Shown here: piece by piece, positions 35,492 to 43,346 of the stretch
How the letters are laid out: the number at the start of each line of letters is the position of its first letter
Numbering within the stretch: the first letter of the stretch is position 1
DNA from: Bacteroidaceae bacterium
GTDB taxonomy: Bacteria; Bacteroidota; Bacteroidia; Bacteroidales; Bacteroidaceae
Length of the DNA: 64,000 bases
Reading direction: 5' to 3'
Assembly (NCBI GenBank): GCA_017470425.1
Contig: JAFUYT010000001.1
Coordinates: 51,857 to 115,856, forward strand
Position numbers and translations under genes: made by a program
The notes under the pieces: generated by a model
What the model saw: the letters and a program-made list of their open reading frames with translations, nothing else
What the model was told of the DNA's origin: nothing
Databases searched by the model: none

Positions 35492-35962
35492 TTATTCGGC
35501 GAGGGCGATGTGGTCGATGCGGATTTTCTGGAGGCCGGCGGGGACGCGAACCTCGACGGTGTCGCCTTCGTGGCGATTCAGGAGGGCCTGGCCGATAGGT
35601 GACTTGATGGAGATCTTGCCCTCGCGGAGGTTGGCTTCGTGGGGGCTGGCGATGATGTAGGTCATGTGGGCACCCGTGGTGAGGTTGGTCATCTCTACGC
35701 GGCTGAGGAGCCCCACGGCGTCGCTGGCCAGACGGGACATGTCGATGACGCGGGCGTGCTCCAGCACGCGCTGCTTGAAACGGATGCGGCCGAGGAGGCG
35801 GCCCTGCTCACGCTTGGCGGCGTGGTACTCGAAATTCTCGCTGAGGTCGCCCTTGTCGCGGGCCTCGGCGATGGCTTCCTTCACGCGGGGCAGCTCCTCG
35901 CGTTCGAGTTGGCGGAGTTCTGCTACGAGCTTGTCGTAGCCTTCCTGTGACATATATTCCAT
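35492..35962 (-). CDS. greA: Transcription elongation factor GreA
   Basis: 156 residues. The N-terminal coiled coil has EARDKGDLSENFEYHAAKREQ with the acidic tip that reaches the RNA polymerase active site. The C-terminal FKBP-like domain contains IKSPIGQALLNRHEGDTVEV. It rescues backtracked polymerase by stimulating transcript cleavage. It lies six bases downstream of tadA on the same strand. Confidence 0.96.
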   Translation of the reverse strand: MEYMSQEGYDKLVAELRQLEREELPRVKEAIAEARDKGDLSENFEYHAAKREQGRLLGRIRFKQRVLEHARVIDMSRLASDAVGLLSRVEMTNLTTGAHMTYIIASPHEANLREGKISIKSPIGQALLNRHEGDTVEVRVPAGLQKIRIDHIALAE

Positions 35963-35968
35963 AGTGGG

Positions 35969-36430
35969 TTATCGTTTCTGTTTGAAGAAGGTCTGCATGA
36001 TTGCAGCACAGTCGTCGGCGAGGACGTGGGCGGTGACCTGTGTCCTGGGGTGCAGGGCTTGGGGCGCGAAGCGGTGGAAGCCCCGTTTCTCGTCGGGGGC
36101 ACCATAGACGAGGCGGGCGAGCTGTGCCCAGGCGATGGCTCCGGCGCACATCACGCAGGGCTCGACGGTGACGTAGAGTGTGCAGTCGGTGAGATACTTG
36201 CCGCCGAGGGCGGCCGCGGCAGCGGTGATGGCTTGCATCTCGGCGTGGGCGGTGACGTCGGTGAGGCGCTCGGTGAGGTTGTGTGCCTTTGCTATGACGC
36301 GTCCTGCGGCTACGACGACGGCGCCGATGGGTATCTCGTCCTCGTCGGCGGCGCGCTGTGCCTCAGCGAGGGCGAGGCGCATGTACTGCCGGTCGAGGTC
36401 GGCTTGCTGGGATGGGGAGAGCTGGGGCAT
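35969..36430 (-). CDS. tadA: tRNA-specific adenosine deaminase-like protein
   Basis: 153 residues from MPQLSPSQQ at 36430. A longer open frame upstream passes through the promoter box and was rejected. Zinc site HAE (VTAHAEMQA) and PCVMC (TVEPCVMCAGA). TadA converts A34 to inosine in tRNA-Arg; a guanine or cytosine deaminase is the less likely alternative. Confidence 0.88.
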   Translation of the reverse strand: MPQLSPSQQADLDRQYMRLALAEAQRAADEDEIPIGAVVVAAGRVIAKAHNLTERLTDVTAHAEMQAITAAAAALGGKYLTDCTLYVTVEPCVMCAGAIAWAQLARLVYGAPDEKRGFHRFAPQALHPRTQVTAHVLADDCAAIMQTFFKQKR

Positions 36431-36497
36431 ATCCGGTTCTGAGGGGATGCCAGGCGAAGGAATCGCCGGGCGCTTATTGGGAGTTGTTATTTGCGTG

Positions 36498-36505
36498 CAA
36501 AGGTA
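36498..36505 (-). promoter_or_regulatory. -7 box for tadA-greA
   Basis: TACCTTTG on the minus strand, 67 bases before the tadA start. Confidence 0.6.
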
Positions 36506-36589
36506 GGGCAACTGACGATAAAAAGCAAGAAAATGGCGGAAGAATCCATAAAAAGGCTTAAATATCGCGCTCAAACGGGTAGAAATGTG

Positions 36590-36597
36590 TACCTTTG
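36590..36597 (+). promoter_or_regulatory. -7 box for parA
   Basis: TACCTTTG on the plus strand, 55 bases before the parA ATG. Confidence 0.6.
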
Positions 36598-36652
36598 CAG
36601 CTCATTGTCCACAGGACTGAAAGTAAGTTATTGTAAATAAGGAATCAAAGAT

Positions 36653-37420
36653 ATGGGTAAAATCATTGCTTTAGCCAACCAGAAAGGCGGCGTCGGTAAG
36701 ACGACGACGTCCATGAACCTTGCGGCATCGCTGGCAACGCTGGAGAAGCGGGTGCTGCTCATCGACGCGGATCCCCAGGCGAACGCCTCGAGCGGTCTGG
36801 GCATCGACGTGCAGGCGGTGGAGACGAGCATCTACGAGTGTCTGGTCAACGGTGCCGACGCGCGGGAGGCGCTCTTCGAGACGGACGTGGCGGGGCTGGA
36901 CGTGCTGCCGAGCCACATCGACCTGGTGGGCGCCGAGATCGAGATGCTGAACCTGCCGCAGCGGGAGCGCGTGCTCTCGCGGATGCTGCAGCCGCTGAAG
37001 GAGGACTACGACTTCATCCTGATCGACTGCTCGCCGTCGCTGGGCCTCATCACGGTGAACGCGCTGACGGCTGCCGACTCGGTCATCATCCCCGTGCAGT
37101 GTGAGTACTTCGCGCTGGAGGGCATCTCCAAGCTGCTCAACACGATCAAGATCATCAAGACGAAGCTGAACCCGAAGCTGGCCATCGAGGGCTTCCTACT
37201 GACGATGTACGACTCGCGCCTGCGCCTGGCCAACCAGATCAAGGACGAGGTGCAGCGCCACTTCCACGAGCTGGTCTTCAAGACGGTCATCAACCGCAAC
37301 GTGAAGCTGTCGGAGGCTCCGAGCCACGGCATCCCCGCCATCCTCTACGATGCGGACAGCGCGGGAGCCCGCAACCACCTGGCGCTGGCGCAGGAGATTA
37401 TTGAGAAGAATGAGAAGTGA
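36653..37420 (+). CDS. parA: Chromosome-partitioning ATPase ParA (Soj)
   Basis: 255 residues, normal for chromosomal Soj. The deviant Walker A is KGGVGKTTTSMNLA, with the signature Lys at residue 10; FILIDCSPSLGLIT is Walker B. It binds DNA nonspecifically and, with ParB, moves the origin region. First gene of the conserved parA-parB-DUF5683-LysM-RSH order. Confidence 0.96.
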   Translation: MGKIIALANQKGGVGKTTTSMNLAASLATLEKRVLLIDADPQANASSGLGIDVQAVETSIYECLVNGADAREALFETDVAGLDVLPSHIDLVGAEIEMLNLPQRERVLSRMLQPLKEDYDFILIDCSPSLGLITVNALTAADSVIIPVQCEYFALEGISKLLNTIKIIKTKLNPKLAIEGFLLTMYDSRLRLANQIKDEVQRHFHELVFKTVINRNVKLSEAPSHGIPAILYDADSAGARNHLALAQEIIEKNEK

Positions 37421-37422
37421 AG

Positions 37423-37468
37423 AGGCCCACCCCCGGCCCCTCCCCATAGGAGGGGAGAAGGGAGGGAG
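37423..37468. repeat. Intergenic GC-rich palindromic element after parA
   Basis: GGCCCACCCCCGGCCCCTCCCC facing AGGAGGGGAGAAGGGAGG; it resembles the elements of the susC operon. The following 37488-37523 is an AT-rich TTTAAACTTT-type repeat also seen in other gaps. Confidence 0.55.
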
Positions 37469-37525
37469 AGATGAGGGTTGAACGATCCACATTAAACTTT
37501 TAATCTTTAAACTTTAAACTACATA

Positions 37526-38419
37526 GTGGCACCACATAAGAAATTCCCGGCCTTAGGCCGAGGCCTCGACGCCCTCATCCAGACGGAGGAGGTGCAGACG
37601 GAAGGCTCCTCGAGCATCAATGAGATTGCGCTCGACCTGATCCACCCCAACCCCAACCAGCCGCGCCACGAGTTCGACGAGGATGCACTCACGGAGCTCG
37701 CCGATAGCATCCGCGAGATCGGCATCATCCAGCCCATCACGCTGCGCAAGATGGAGGACGGCACCTACGAGATCATCGCCGGTGAACGCCGCTGGCGCGC
37801 CTCGCAGAAGGCGGGCCTCACGACCATCCCGGCCTACATCCGCACGGCCGACGACGAGAACGTCATGGAGATGGCGCTCATCGAGAACATCCAGCGCCAG
37901 GACCTGAACGCCGTGGAGATCGCGCTGGCCTACCAGCACCTGCTGGAGCAGTACGGGCTGACGCAGGACCGCCTGTCGGAGCGCGTGGGCAAGAAGCGCG
38001 CCACGGTGACGAACTACCTGCGGCTGCTGAAGCTGCCGGCAACCATCCAGATGGCGCTGCAGAACAAGGAGCTCGACATGGGCCACGCCCGCGCCCTGCT
38101 GTCACTGGACAACCCCGCCCTGCAGCTGAAGGTCTTCAACCAGATCCAGAGCGAGCACCTGAGCGTGCGCAAGGTGGAGGAGCTGGTGAAGCGCCTGACG
38201 GAGGGCGAGACGGTCAACGTGGGCGGGCAGAAGCTGCGCCCGCGCAAGGCCCAGCTGAGCCGCGAGTACAGCCAGCTGCGCGAGAGCCTCTCAGCGTGCT
38301 TCCAGACGCGCGTGCAGTTCACCTGCTCCGACCGCGGGAAGGGCAAGATCACTATCCCCTTCTCCAACGAGGAGGACCTGGAGCGCATCATCAGCCTCCT
38401 GGACAGGTTGAAGGGTTGA
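37526..38419 (+). CDS. parB: Chromosome-partitioning protein ParB (Spo0J)
   Basis: 297 residues from a GTG start (MAPHKKFPALGRGLDALI). The N-terminal CTP-binding domain has GERRWRASQKAG and ENIQRQDLNAVE, the HTH is TQDRLSERVGKKRATVTNYLRLL, and a C-terminal dimerisation domain follows. It binds parS sites near the origin. No convincing parS was found in the window. Confidence 0.95.
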   Translation: MAPHKKFPALGRGLDALIQTEEVQTEGSSSINEIALDLIHPNPNQPRHEFDEDALTELADSIREIGIIQPITLRKMEDGTYEIIAGERRWRASQKAGLTTIPAYIRTADDENVMEMALIENIQRQDLNAVEIALAYQHLLEQYGLTQDRLSERVGKKRATVTNYLRLLKLPATIQMALQNKELDMGHARALLSLDNPALQLKVFNQIQSEHLSVRKVEELVKRLTEGETVNVGGQKLRPRKAQLSREYSQLRESLSACFQTRVQFTCSDRGKGKITIPFSNEEDLERIISLLDRLKG

Positions 38420-38471
38420 CCCACCTCTGAACTTTCATCTTTAATCTTTCAACTTTAAGCTATACCCCCCC

Positions 38472-39254
38472 TTGCCCCGAGGAATCACATATAGACGATG
38501 GACGTTGGCACTGCTACTGGTGCTGACCGCATCAGTGAGGCTCTCGGCGCAGGAGGTGAAGGAGGACCCGGACTTCCCCATCACCCCCGACAGCGTCCTC
38601 CTGCGACCGGACACGGCGCTGCTCGGCGGCGGGCGACTGCTGATGGAGGCGGACACGCTGCGCGTGGATTCAGCCGCTCTGGCACAGCTCTCCGACAGCC
38701 TGCTCACGAAGGTCACCGAGGCGCTGCGCCCCCAGTTCACGCCCGACCCGATTCGCGCGCTGTGGCTCTCCCTCATCTTCCCCGGCGCGGGGCAGATCTA
38801 CAACCACAAGTACTGGAAGCTCCCCATCATCTACGGCGGCTTTCTGGGCTGCGCCTACGCCCTCACATGGAACAACCAGATGCTCGGCGACTACTCCCAG
38901 GCGTACCTGGACATCATGGACAACGACCCCGCCTCGAAGAGCTACGAGAAGATGCTGCCCATCGGCTACGACATCACGGGGCGCGAGGAACAGTTCAAGA
39001 CCATCTTCAAGAACAAGAAGAACTACTACCGCAAGTACCGCGACATGAGCATCCTGGCCTTCGTGGCCGTCTATGCCATCGCGGCCATCGATGCCTACGT
39101 GGATGCGGAGCTCTCGACCTTCGACATCAGCGAGGATCTGTCCATGCGCATCGTCCCGACCCTCATCACGCCGACCACCGACGGTCTGCGACAGCGCCCG
39201 GCCGCCATGCCTGGTGAGCTGGCTGGCGGTCTGGCGCTGCGGCTGACATTCTAA
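38472..39254 (+). CDS. DUF5683 membrane protein
   Basis: 260 residues from a TTG start (no ATG upstream gives a better signal). The signal-like segment RRWTLALLLVLTASVRLSAQ is followed by a disordered region and then IRALWLSLIFPGAGQIYNHKYWKLPIIYGGFLGCAYALTW, the family signature, with two or three membrane segments. Its function is unknown. The position between parB and the transglycosylase gene is conserved in Bacteroidales. Confidence 0.85.
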   Translation: MPRGITYRRWTLALLLVLTASVRLSAQEVKEDPDFPITPDSVLLRPDTALLGGGRLLMEADTLRVDSAALAQLSDSLLTKVTEALRPQFTPDPIRALWLSLIFPGAGQIYNHKYWKLPIIYGGFLGCAYALTWNNQMLGDYSQAYLDIMDNDPASKSYEKMLPIGYDITGREEQFKTIFKNKKNYYRKYRDMSILAFVAVYAIAAIDAYVDAELSTFDISEDLSMRIVPTLITPTTDGLRQRPAAMPGELAGGLALRLTF

Positions 39255-39267
39255 ACGGATTTTGCCT

Positions 39268-40578
39268 ATGCTACGCACTCTCTCCTTCTCCCGCACATGG
39301 CTCGTCACCTGCCTGATGATGCTCACTACCCTACCCCTCCCGGCGCAAGTCATCGAGGAGGAAGAGGCCGACGAGGAGCTCGACGTCTTCGACGAGGAGC
39401 TGGAGCAGAGCGAGGACATCATGCTCCCCGAGGGCATGAACGCCGAGGCGGACAGCCTGCTGACGGCGTGGAACCGCCTGCACTATCTCACGCTGCCGGG
39501 CGACTGCGAGCCGGTGAGCGAACCTGTGGAGTACAGCAAGGAGGACTACATCCAGCGGCTGGCGGCGCTGCCGAACGTCATCGAGATGCCGTACAACGCC
39601 GTCGTGCGCAAGTTCATCGACCAGTATGCGGGCCGTCTGCGCCGCTCGGTGAGCATCTTCCTGGGCGCGGGCAACTTCTACATGCCCATCTTCGAGGAGG
39701 CGCTCGAGGCCTTCCAGCTGCCGCTGGAGCTGAAGTACCTGCCCGTCATCGAGTCGGCACTGAACCCCACGGCCACGAGCCGCGCAGGCGCCGTGGGCCT
39801 CTGGCAGTTCATCATCACGACGGGCAAGCTCTACGGCCTGGAGGTCACCAGCCTCATCGACGAGCGCCGCGACCCCGTCAAGGCGAGCTACGCCGCTGCC
39901 CACTACCTGAAGGACCTCTACAACATCTTCGGCAACTGGACGCTCGTCATCGCCTCCTACAACTGCGGCCCGAACAACGTGCGGAAAGCCATCAGCCGCG
40001 CCGGCGGCGTGATGGACTACTGGAAGATCTACCCCTACCTGCCGGCAGAGACGCGCGGCTACGTCCCCGCCTTCATCGCCGCCAACTACATCATGAACTA
40101 CTATAGCGATCACGGCATCTGCCCCGCAGGCACGACGCTGCCGGCCGCAACGGACACCGTCATCGTGCGGCGCAACCTGCACTTCGAGCAGCTCATGGAG
40201 CTCTGCGGTGTCTCCGCCGACGACCTGCACGCGCTGAACCCGCAGTACCGCACGGCGCTGATCCCGGGCGACAGCCACGCCTGCACCCTGCGCCTGCCGA
40301 CGACCGCCATCACGCGCTTCGCGGAGCTGGGCGACAGCGTCTATGCCTACCGCGCCGACGAGCTGCTCAACAGCCGCCGCGAGGTGGAGGTCGATGAGAG
40401 CACGACGCGCTACCGCCGTGGCCGCGGAGGGCAGAGAGGGCGCACCGTCACCGTGCGCGCCGGCGACACGCTCGGCGCCATCGCACGCCGCAACGGCACC
40501 AGCGTAGCACGCCTCCGTCAGCTCAACGGCATCCGCGGGACGGTCATCCGGAAGGGACAGAGAATCAGAGTCAGATAA
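39268..40578 (+). CDS. LysM-containing lytic transglycosylase (MltD-like)
   Basis: 436 residues from the ATG at 39268. A signal peptide ends near LPAQ, then an acidic segment, then an SLT domain with the catalytic Glu in LPVIESALNPTATSRAGAVGLWQF and the ASYNCGPNNVRKA segment. A C-terminal LysM domain is TVRAGDTLGAIARRNGTSVARLRQLNG, with a weaker LysM-like stretch near 310-350. It cleaves peptidoglycan glycan strands in the periplasm. Confidence 0.93.
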   Translation: MLRTLSFSRTWLVTCLMMLTTLPLPAQVIEEEEADEELDVFDEELEQSEDIMLPEGMNAEADSLLTAWNRLHYLTLPGDCEPVSEPVEYSKEDYIQRLAALPNVIEMPYNAVVRKFIDQYAGRLRRSVSIFLGAGNFYMPIFEEALEAFQLPLELKYLPVIESALNPTATSRAGAVGLWQFIITTGKLYGLEVTSLIDERRDPVKASYAAAHYLKDLYNIFGNWTLVIASYNCGPNNVRKAISRAGGVMDYWKIYPYLPAETRGYVPAFIAANYIMNYYSDHGICPAGTTLPAATDTVIVRRNLHFEQLMELCGVSADDLHALNPQYRTALIPGDSHACTLRLPTTAITRFAELGDSVYAYRADELLNSRREVEVDESTTRYRRGRGGQRGRTVTVRAGDTLGAIARRNGTSVARLRQLNGIRGTVIRKGQRIRVR

Positions 40579-40596
40579 CAACAAGAAGGAGCAACT

Positions 40597-42900
40597 ATGG
40601 AAACAGAGAAGGATCAAGCACGCAAGGACGACGCGATGGTGCAGACCGCCTATCAGCACCTGATAGACACCTACCTGGCCTCACCCCACCGCAAGAAAGT
40701 GGAACTCATCAACAAGGCCTTTAACTTCGCACGCAAGGCGCACGAGGGTGTGCGCCGCCTCTCCGGCGAGCCCTATATCATGCACCCGCTCGCCGTGGCG
40801 CAGATCGCCTGCGGCGAGATCGGCCTGGGGAGCACGAGCATCTGCGCGGCACTGCTGCACGACGTCGTCGAGGACACCGAGTTCACGGTGGCCGACCTGG
40901 AGAACATCTTCGGCCCCAAGATTGCACAGATCGTGGATGGCCTCACAAAGATCTCCGGAGGCATCTTCGGCGACAAAGCTTCGGCGCAGGCAGAGTCGTT
41001 CCGCAAGCTCCTTCTGACGATGAGCGATGACATCCGCGTCATCCTCATCAAGATCAGTGACCGCCTCCACAACATGCGCACCCTCGGCTCGCAGCCGAAG
41101 CACAAACAATATAAGATCGCGGGCGAGACGCTCTACATCTACGCGCCGCTGGCCTACCGGCTCGGTCTGAACCGCATCAAGGAGGAGCTGGAGGACCTGA
41201 GCTTCCAGTACGAACAGCCTGAGGTGCACGACCAGATCTGCCAGCAGATCGACGCCATCCGTCCGGCTCTGGAGAACGCCTACGAGAAGTTCATCATCCC
41301 CATCCGCGAGAAGCTCGACGCACAGGGCTACCACTACGAGATCAAGGCGCGCATCAAGCGGCCCTACAGCGTGTGGTCGAAGATGCAGCACAAGCACGTG
41401 GCCTTCAACGAGATCTACGACCTGCTGGCCGTGCGCATCATCTTCGATCCGCTGGTGCCGGACAACGAGGAGAAGGAGCAGGACGACTGCTTCCGCATCT
41501 ACCGCATCTGCACCAAGACCTACAAGGCGCACCCCGACCGCTTCCGCGACTGGATTTCCAACCCGAAGTCCAACGGCTACCAGGCGCTCCACACGACGCT
41601 GATGAGCGAGCAGGGACGATGGGTGGAGGTGCAGATCCGCTCGCGACGCATGGATGACATGGCCGAGCACGGCTTCGCAGCTCACTGGAAATACAAGGAG
41701 AAGGAAGCCGACGGCGACGAGGAACTCGACGACAGCATCACCACCAAGGAGAGCGAGCTGGAGAAGTGGGTGGGCACCATCAAGGAGCTCCTCGACGACC
41801 CACAGCCCTCGGCGATGGACTTCCTCTCGACCATCAAGCTGAACCTCTACGCCTCCGAGATCCTGGTCATCACGCCCAAGGGCGAGTTCAAGACGATGCC
41901 GGCGGACTGCACGGTGCTGGACTTCGCCTTCTCCATCCACACCTTCCTGGGCACACACTGCATGGGTGCCAAGGTGAACCACCAGCTGGAGCCCATCAAC
42001 TACCGCCTGAAGAGCGGCGACCAGGTGGAGATCCTCACGGGCGCCACAGCGCGCGTGGAACCCTCGTGGCTCGACTACACCACCACCGCCAAGGCCCGCA
42101 ACAAGGTGGAAGCCTACCTGCGCCGCATGAACCGCGAGCAGCAGAAGCGCGGCGAGGAACTGGTGGAGACGTGGTGCGAGCAGCACGAGCTGGAGATGAC
42201 GAGCCAGCTCATCGACTGCCTCTGCAAGGTCTATGACCGCAACAGCCGCGACAGCCTCTTCCAGCAACTCGGCGCAGGCACCATCGTGCTGACCGACGAC
42301 GACGTGGAGAACATCCAGAAGGTGGCGAAGGGAGAGAGGCAGAAGAAGGGGAAGGGATGGAAGCGCCTGATTCCGTTCTGGAAACCGAAGGAGGCGACCG
42401 ACGGCAGCACCGCCGCACCCACCGCCAACGACGAGCCGATGAAGATCGACCGCAAGAAACCTATCGTGCTCAACGAGGAGAACCTCTCGCGCTTCACCAT
42501 CTGTCCCCAGTGCCACCCCATCCCCGGCGACCAGGTGCTCGGATATCTCGACGACCAGAACCGCGTCATCATCCACAAGCGCAAGTGCCCCATTGCCGAT
42601 CAGCTCAAGACCAGCGACGGCAACCACATCCTCGCAGCCGAGTGGGACACCCACCGCCTGCTACACTTTGCCGCCACCATCCACATCGAGGGCATCGACC
42701 GCGTCGGCATCCTGCGCAGCCTCACCGATGTCATCACCCAGCAGTTTAATGTCAACGTGCACCGCCTGACCATCGACACGCGCGACGGCCTGTTCCAGGG
42801 CGACATCGAGCTCAGCGTCCACGACACCGAGGACGTGGAAACCATCATCAAGAATCTGAAAAGCATCGACGGGCTGGAAGAGGTCACACGCATCTCGTAG
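40597..42900 (+). CDS. Bifunctional (p)ppGpp synthetase/hydrolase (RSH)
   Basis: 767 residues. Domains in order: HD hydrolase (AALLHDVVEDTEF near 90), synthetase (ARIKRPYSVWSKMQHKH near 253), TGS (ILVITPKGEFKTMPADCTVLDFAFSIHT) and C-terminal ACT (IDRVGILRSLTDVITQQFNVNVHRL). Because the HD motif is intact it should both make and degrade (p)ppGpp. It is followed by a hairpin terminator shared with the convergent merR-type gene. Confidence 0.95.
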   Translation: METEKDQARKDDAMVQTAYQHLIDTYLASPHRKKVELINKAFNFARKAHEGVRRLSGEPYIMHPLAVAQIACGEIGLGSTSICAALLHDVVEDTEFTVADLENIFGPKIAQIVDGLTKISGGIFGDKASAQAESFRKLLLTMSDDIRVILIKISDRLHNMRTLGSQPKHKQYKIAGETLYIYAPLAYRLGLNRIKEELEDLSFQYEQPEVHDQICQQIDAIRPALENAYEKFIIPIREKLDAQGYHYEIKARIKRPYSVWSKMQHKHVAFNEIYDLLAVRIIFDPLVPDNEEKEQDDCFRIYRICTKTYKAHPDRFRDWISNPKSNGYQALHTTLMSEQGRWVEVQIRSRRMDDMAEHGFAAHWKYKEKEADGDEELDDSITTKESELEKWVGTIKELLDDPQPSAMDFLSTIKLNLYASEILVITPKGEFKTMPADCTVLDFAFSIHTFLGTHCMGAKVNHQLEPINYRLKSGDQVEILTGATARVEPSWLDYTTTAKARNKVEAYLRRMNREQQKRGEELVETWCEQHELEMTSQLIDCLCKVYDRNSRDSLFQQLGAGTIVLTDDDVENIQKVAKGERQKKGKGWKRLIPFWKPKEATDGSTAAPTANDEPMKIDRKKPIVLNEENLSRFTICPQCHPIPGDQVLGYLDDQNRVIIHKRKCPIADQLKTSDGNHILAAEWDTHRLLHFAATIHIEGIDRVGILRSLTDVITQQFNVNVHRLTIDTRDGLFQGDIELSVHDTEDVETIIKNLKSIDGLEEVTRIS

Positions 42901-42923
42901 CCTCTGCCAGCCCGTCTGTTCAC

Positions 42924-42947
42924 AGGCGAACCGCCGTCGGTTCGCCT
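42924..42947. terminator. Hairpin between RSH and MerR-type genes
   Basis: AGGCGAACCG (42924-42933) pairs with CGGTTCGCCT (42938-42947), followed by TCTTTCTT on the plus strand. Convergent genes on both sides. Confidence 0.8.
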
Positions 42948-42960
42948 TCTTTCTTACGCG

Positions 42961-43308
42961 CTATACGATCGAATCCAGCTCCTTCTTGATGGCCACCAGC
43001 TGCTCACGGACATTCGTCAGCCGGGCCATCAGGTCGCTGCTGTTCTTGGCTCCCTGCCGGTTGCGCTGAATCAGCTCGCGGGCAGCCGCCAGCTTCATGT
43101 TGCGCACTTTCACGAGGTCGTTCACCAGGCGGATCTCCTCGATGTCGTCCTTCGTGTACATACGGACATTGTTACCGCTTTTCTTGGGGCGGATCGTGGG
43201 GAACTCCTTCTCCCAGTAGCGCAGCAGCGATGCCGGCAGATTGAACATCTCGCTCACCTCGGCGATGGAGTAGTACTGCTTTAAGTCCTTATTCAAGTTC
43301 AGAGCCAT
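42961..43308 (-). CDS. MerR-family regulator
   Basis: 115 residues. The winged HTH YYSIAEVSEMFNLPASLLRYWEKEFPTIRPKKSGNNVRMYTKDDIEEI is followed by one long coiled-coil helix and no ligand domain. It starts 38 bases after alaS on the same strand. Compact MerR proteins like this are widespread in Bacteroidales; the target is unknown. Confidence 0.92.
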   Translation of the reverse strand: MALNLNKDLKQYYSIAEVSEMFNLPASLLRYWEKEFPTIRPKKSGNNVRMYTKDDIEEIRLVNDLVKVRNMKLAAARELIQRNRQGAKNSSDLMARLTNVREQLVAIKKELDSIV

Positions 43309-43346
43309 AGCGTGTTTACGTTACAATCTTTCAATTCTTCAATCTT

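Noticed and set aside
36431-36574. N-terminal extension of TadA
   Set aside because: It passes through the TACCTTTG promoter box, so it cannot be part of the transcript.
40681-42654. 657-codon open frame antisense to the RSH gene
   Set aside because: Low-complexity Val/Leu/Asp/His-rich translation typical of an antisense shadow; the plus-strand RSH is certain.
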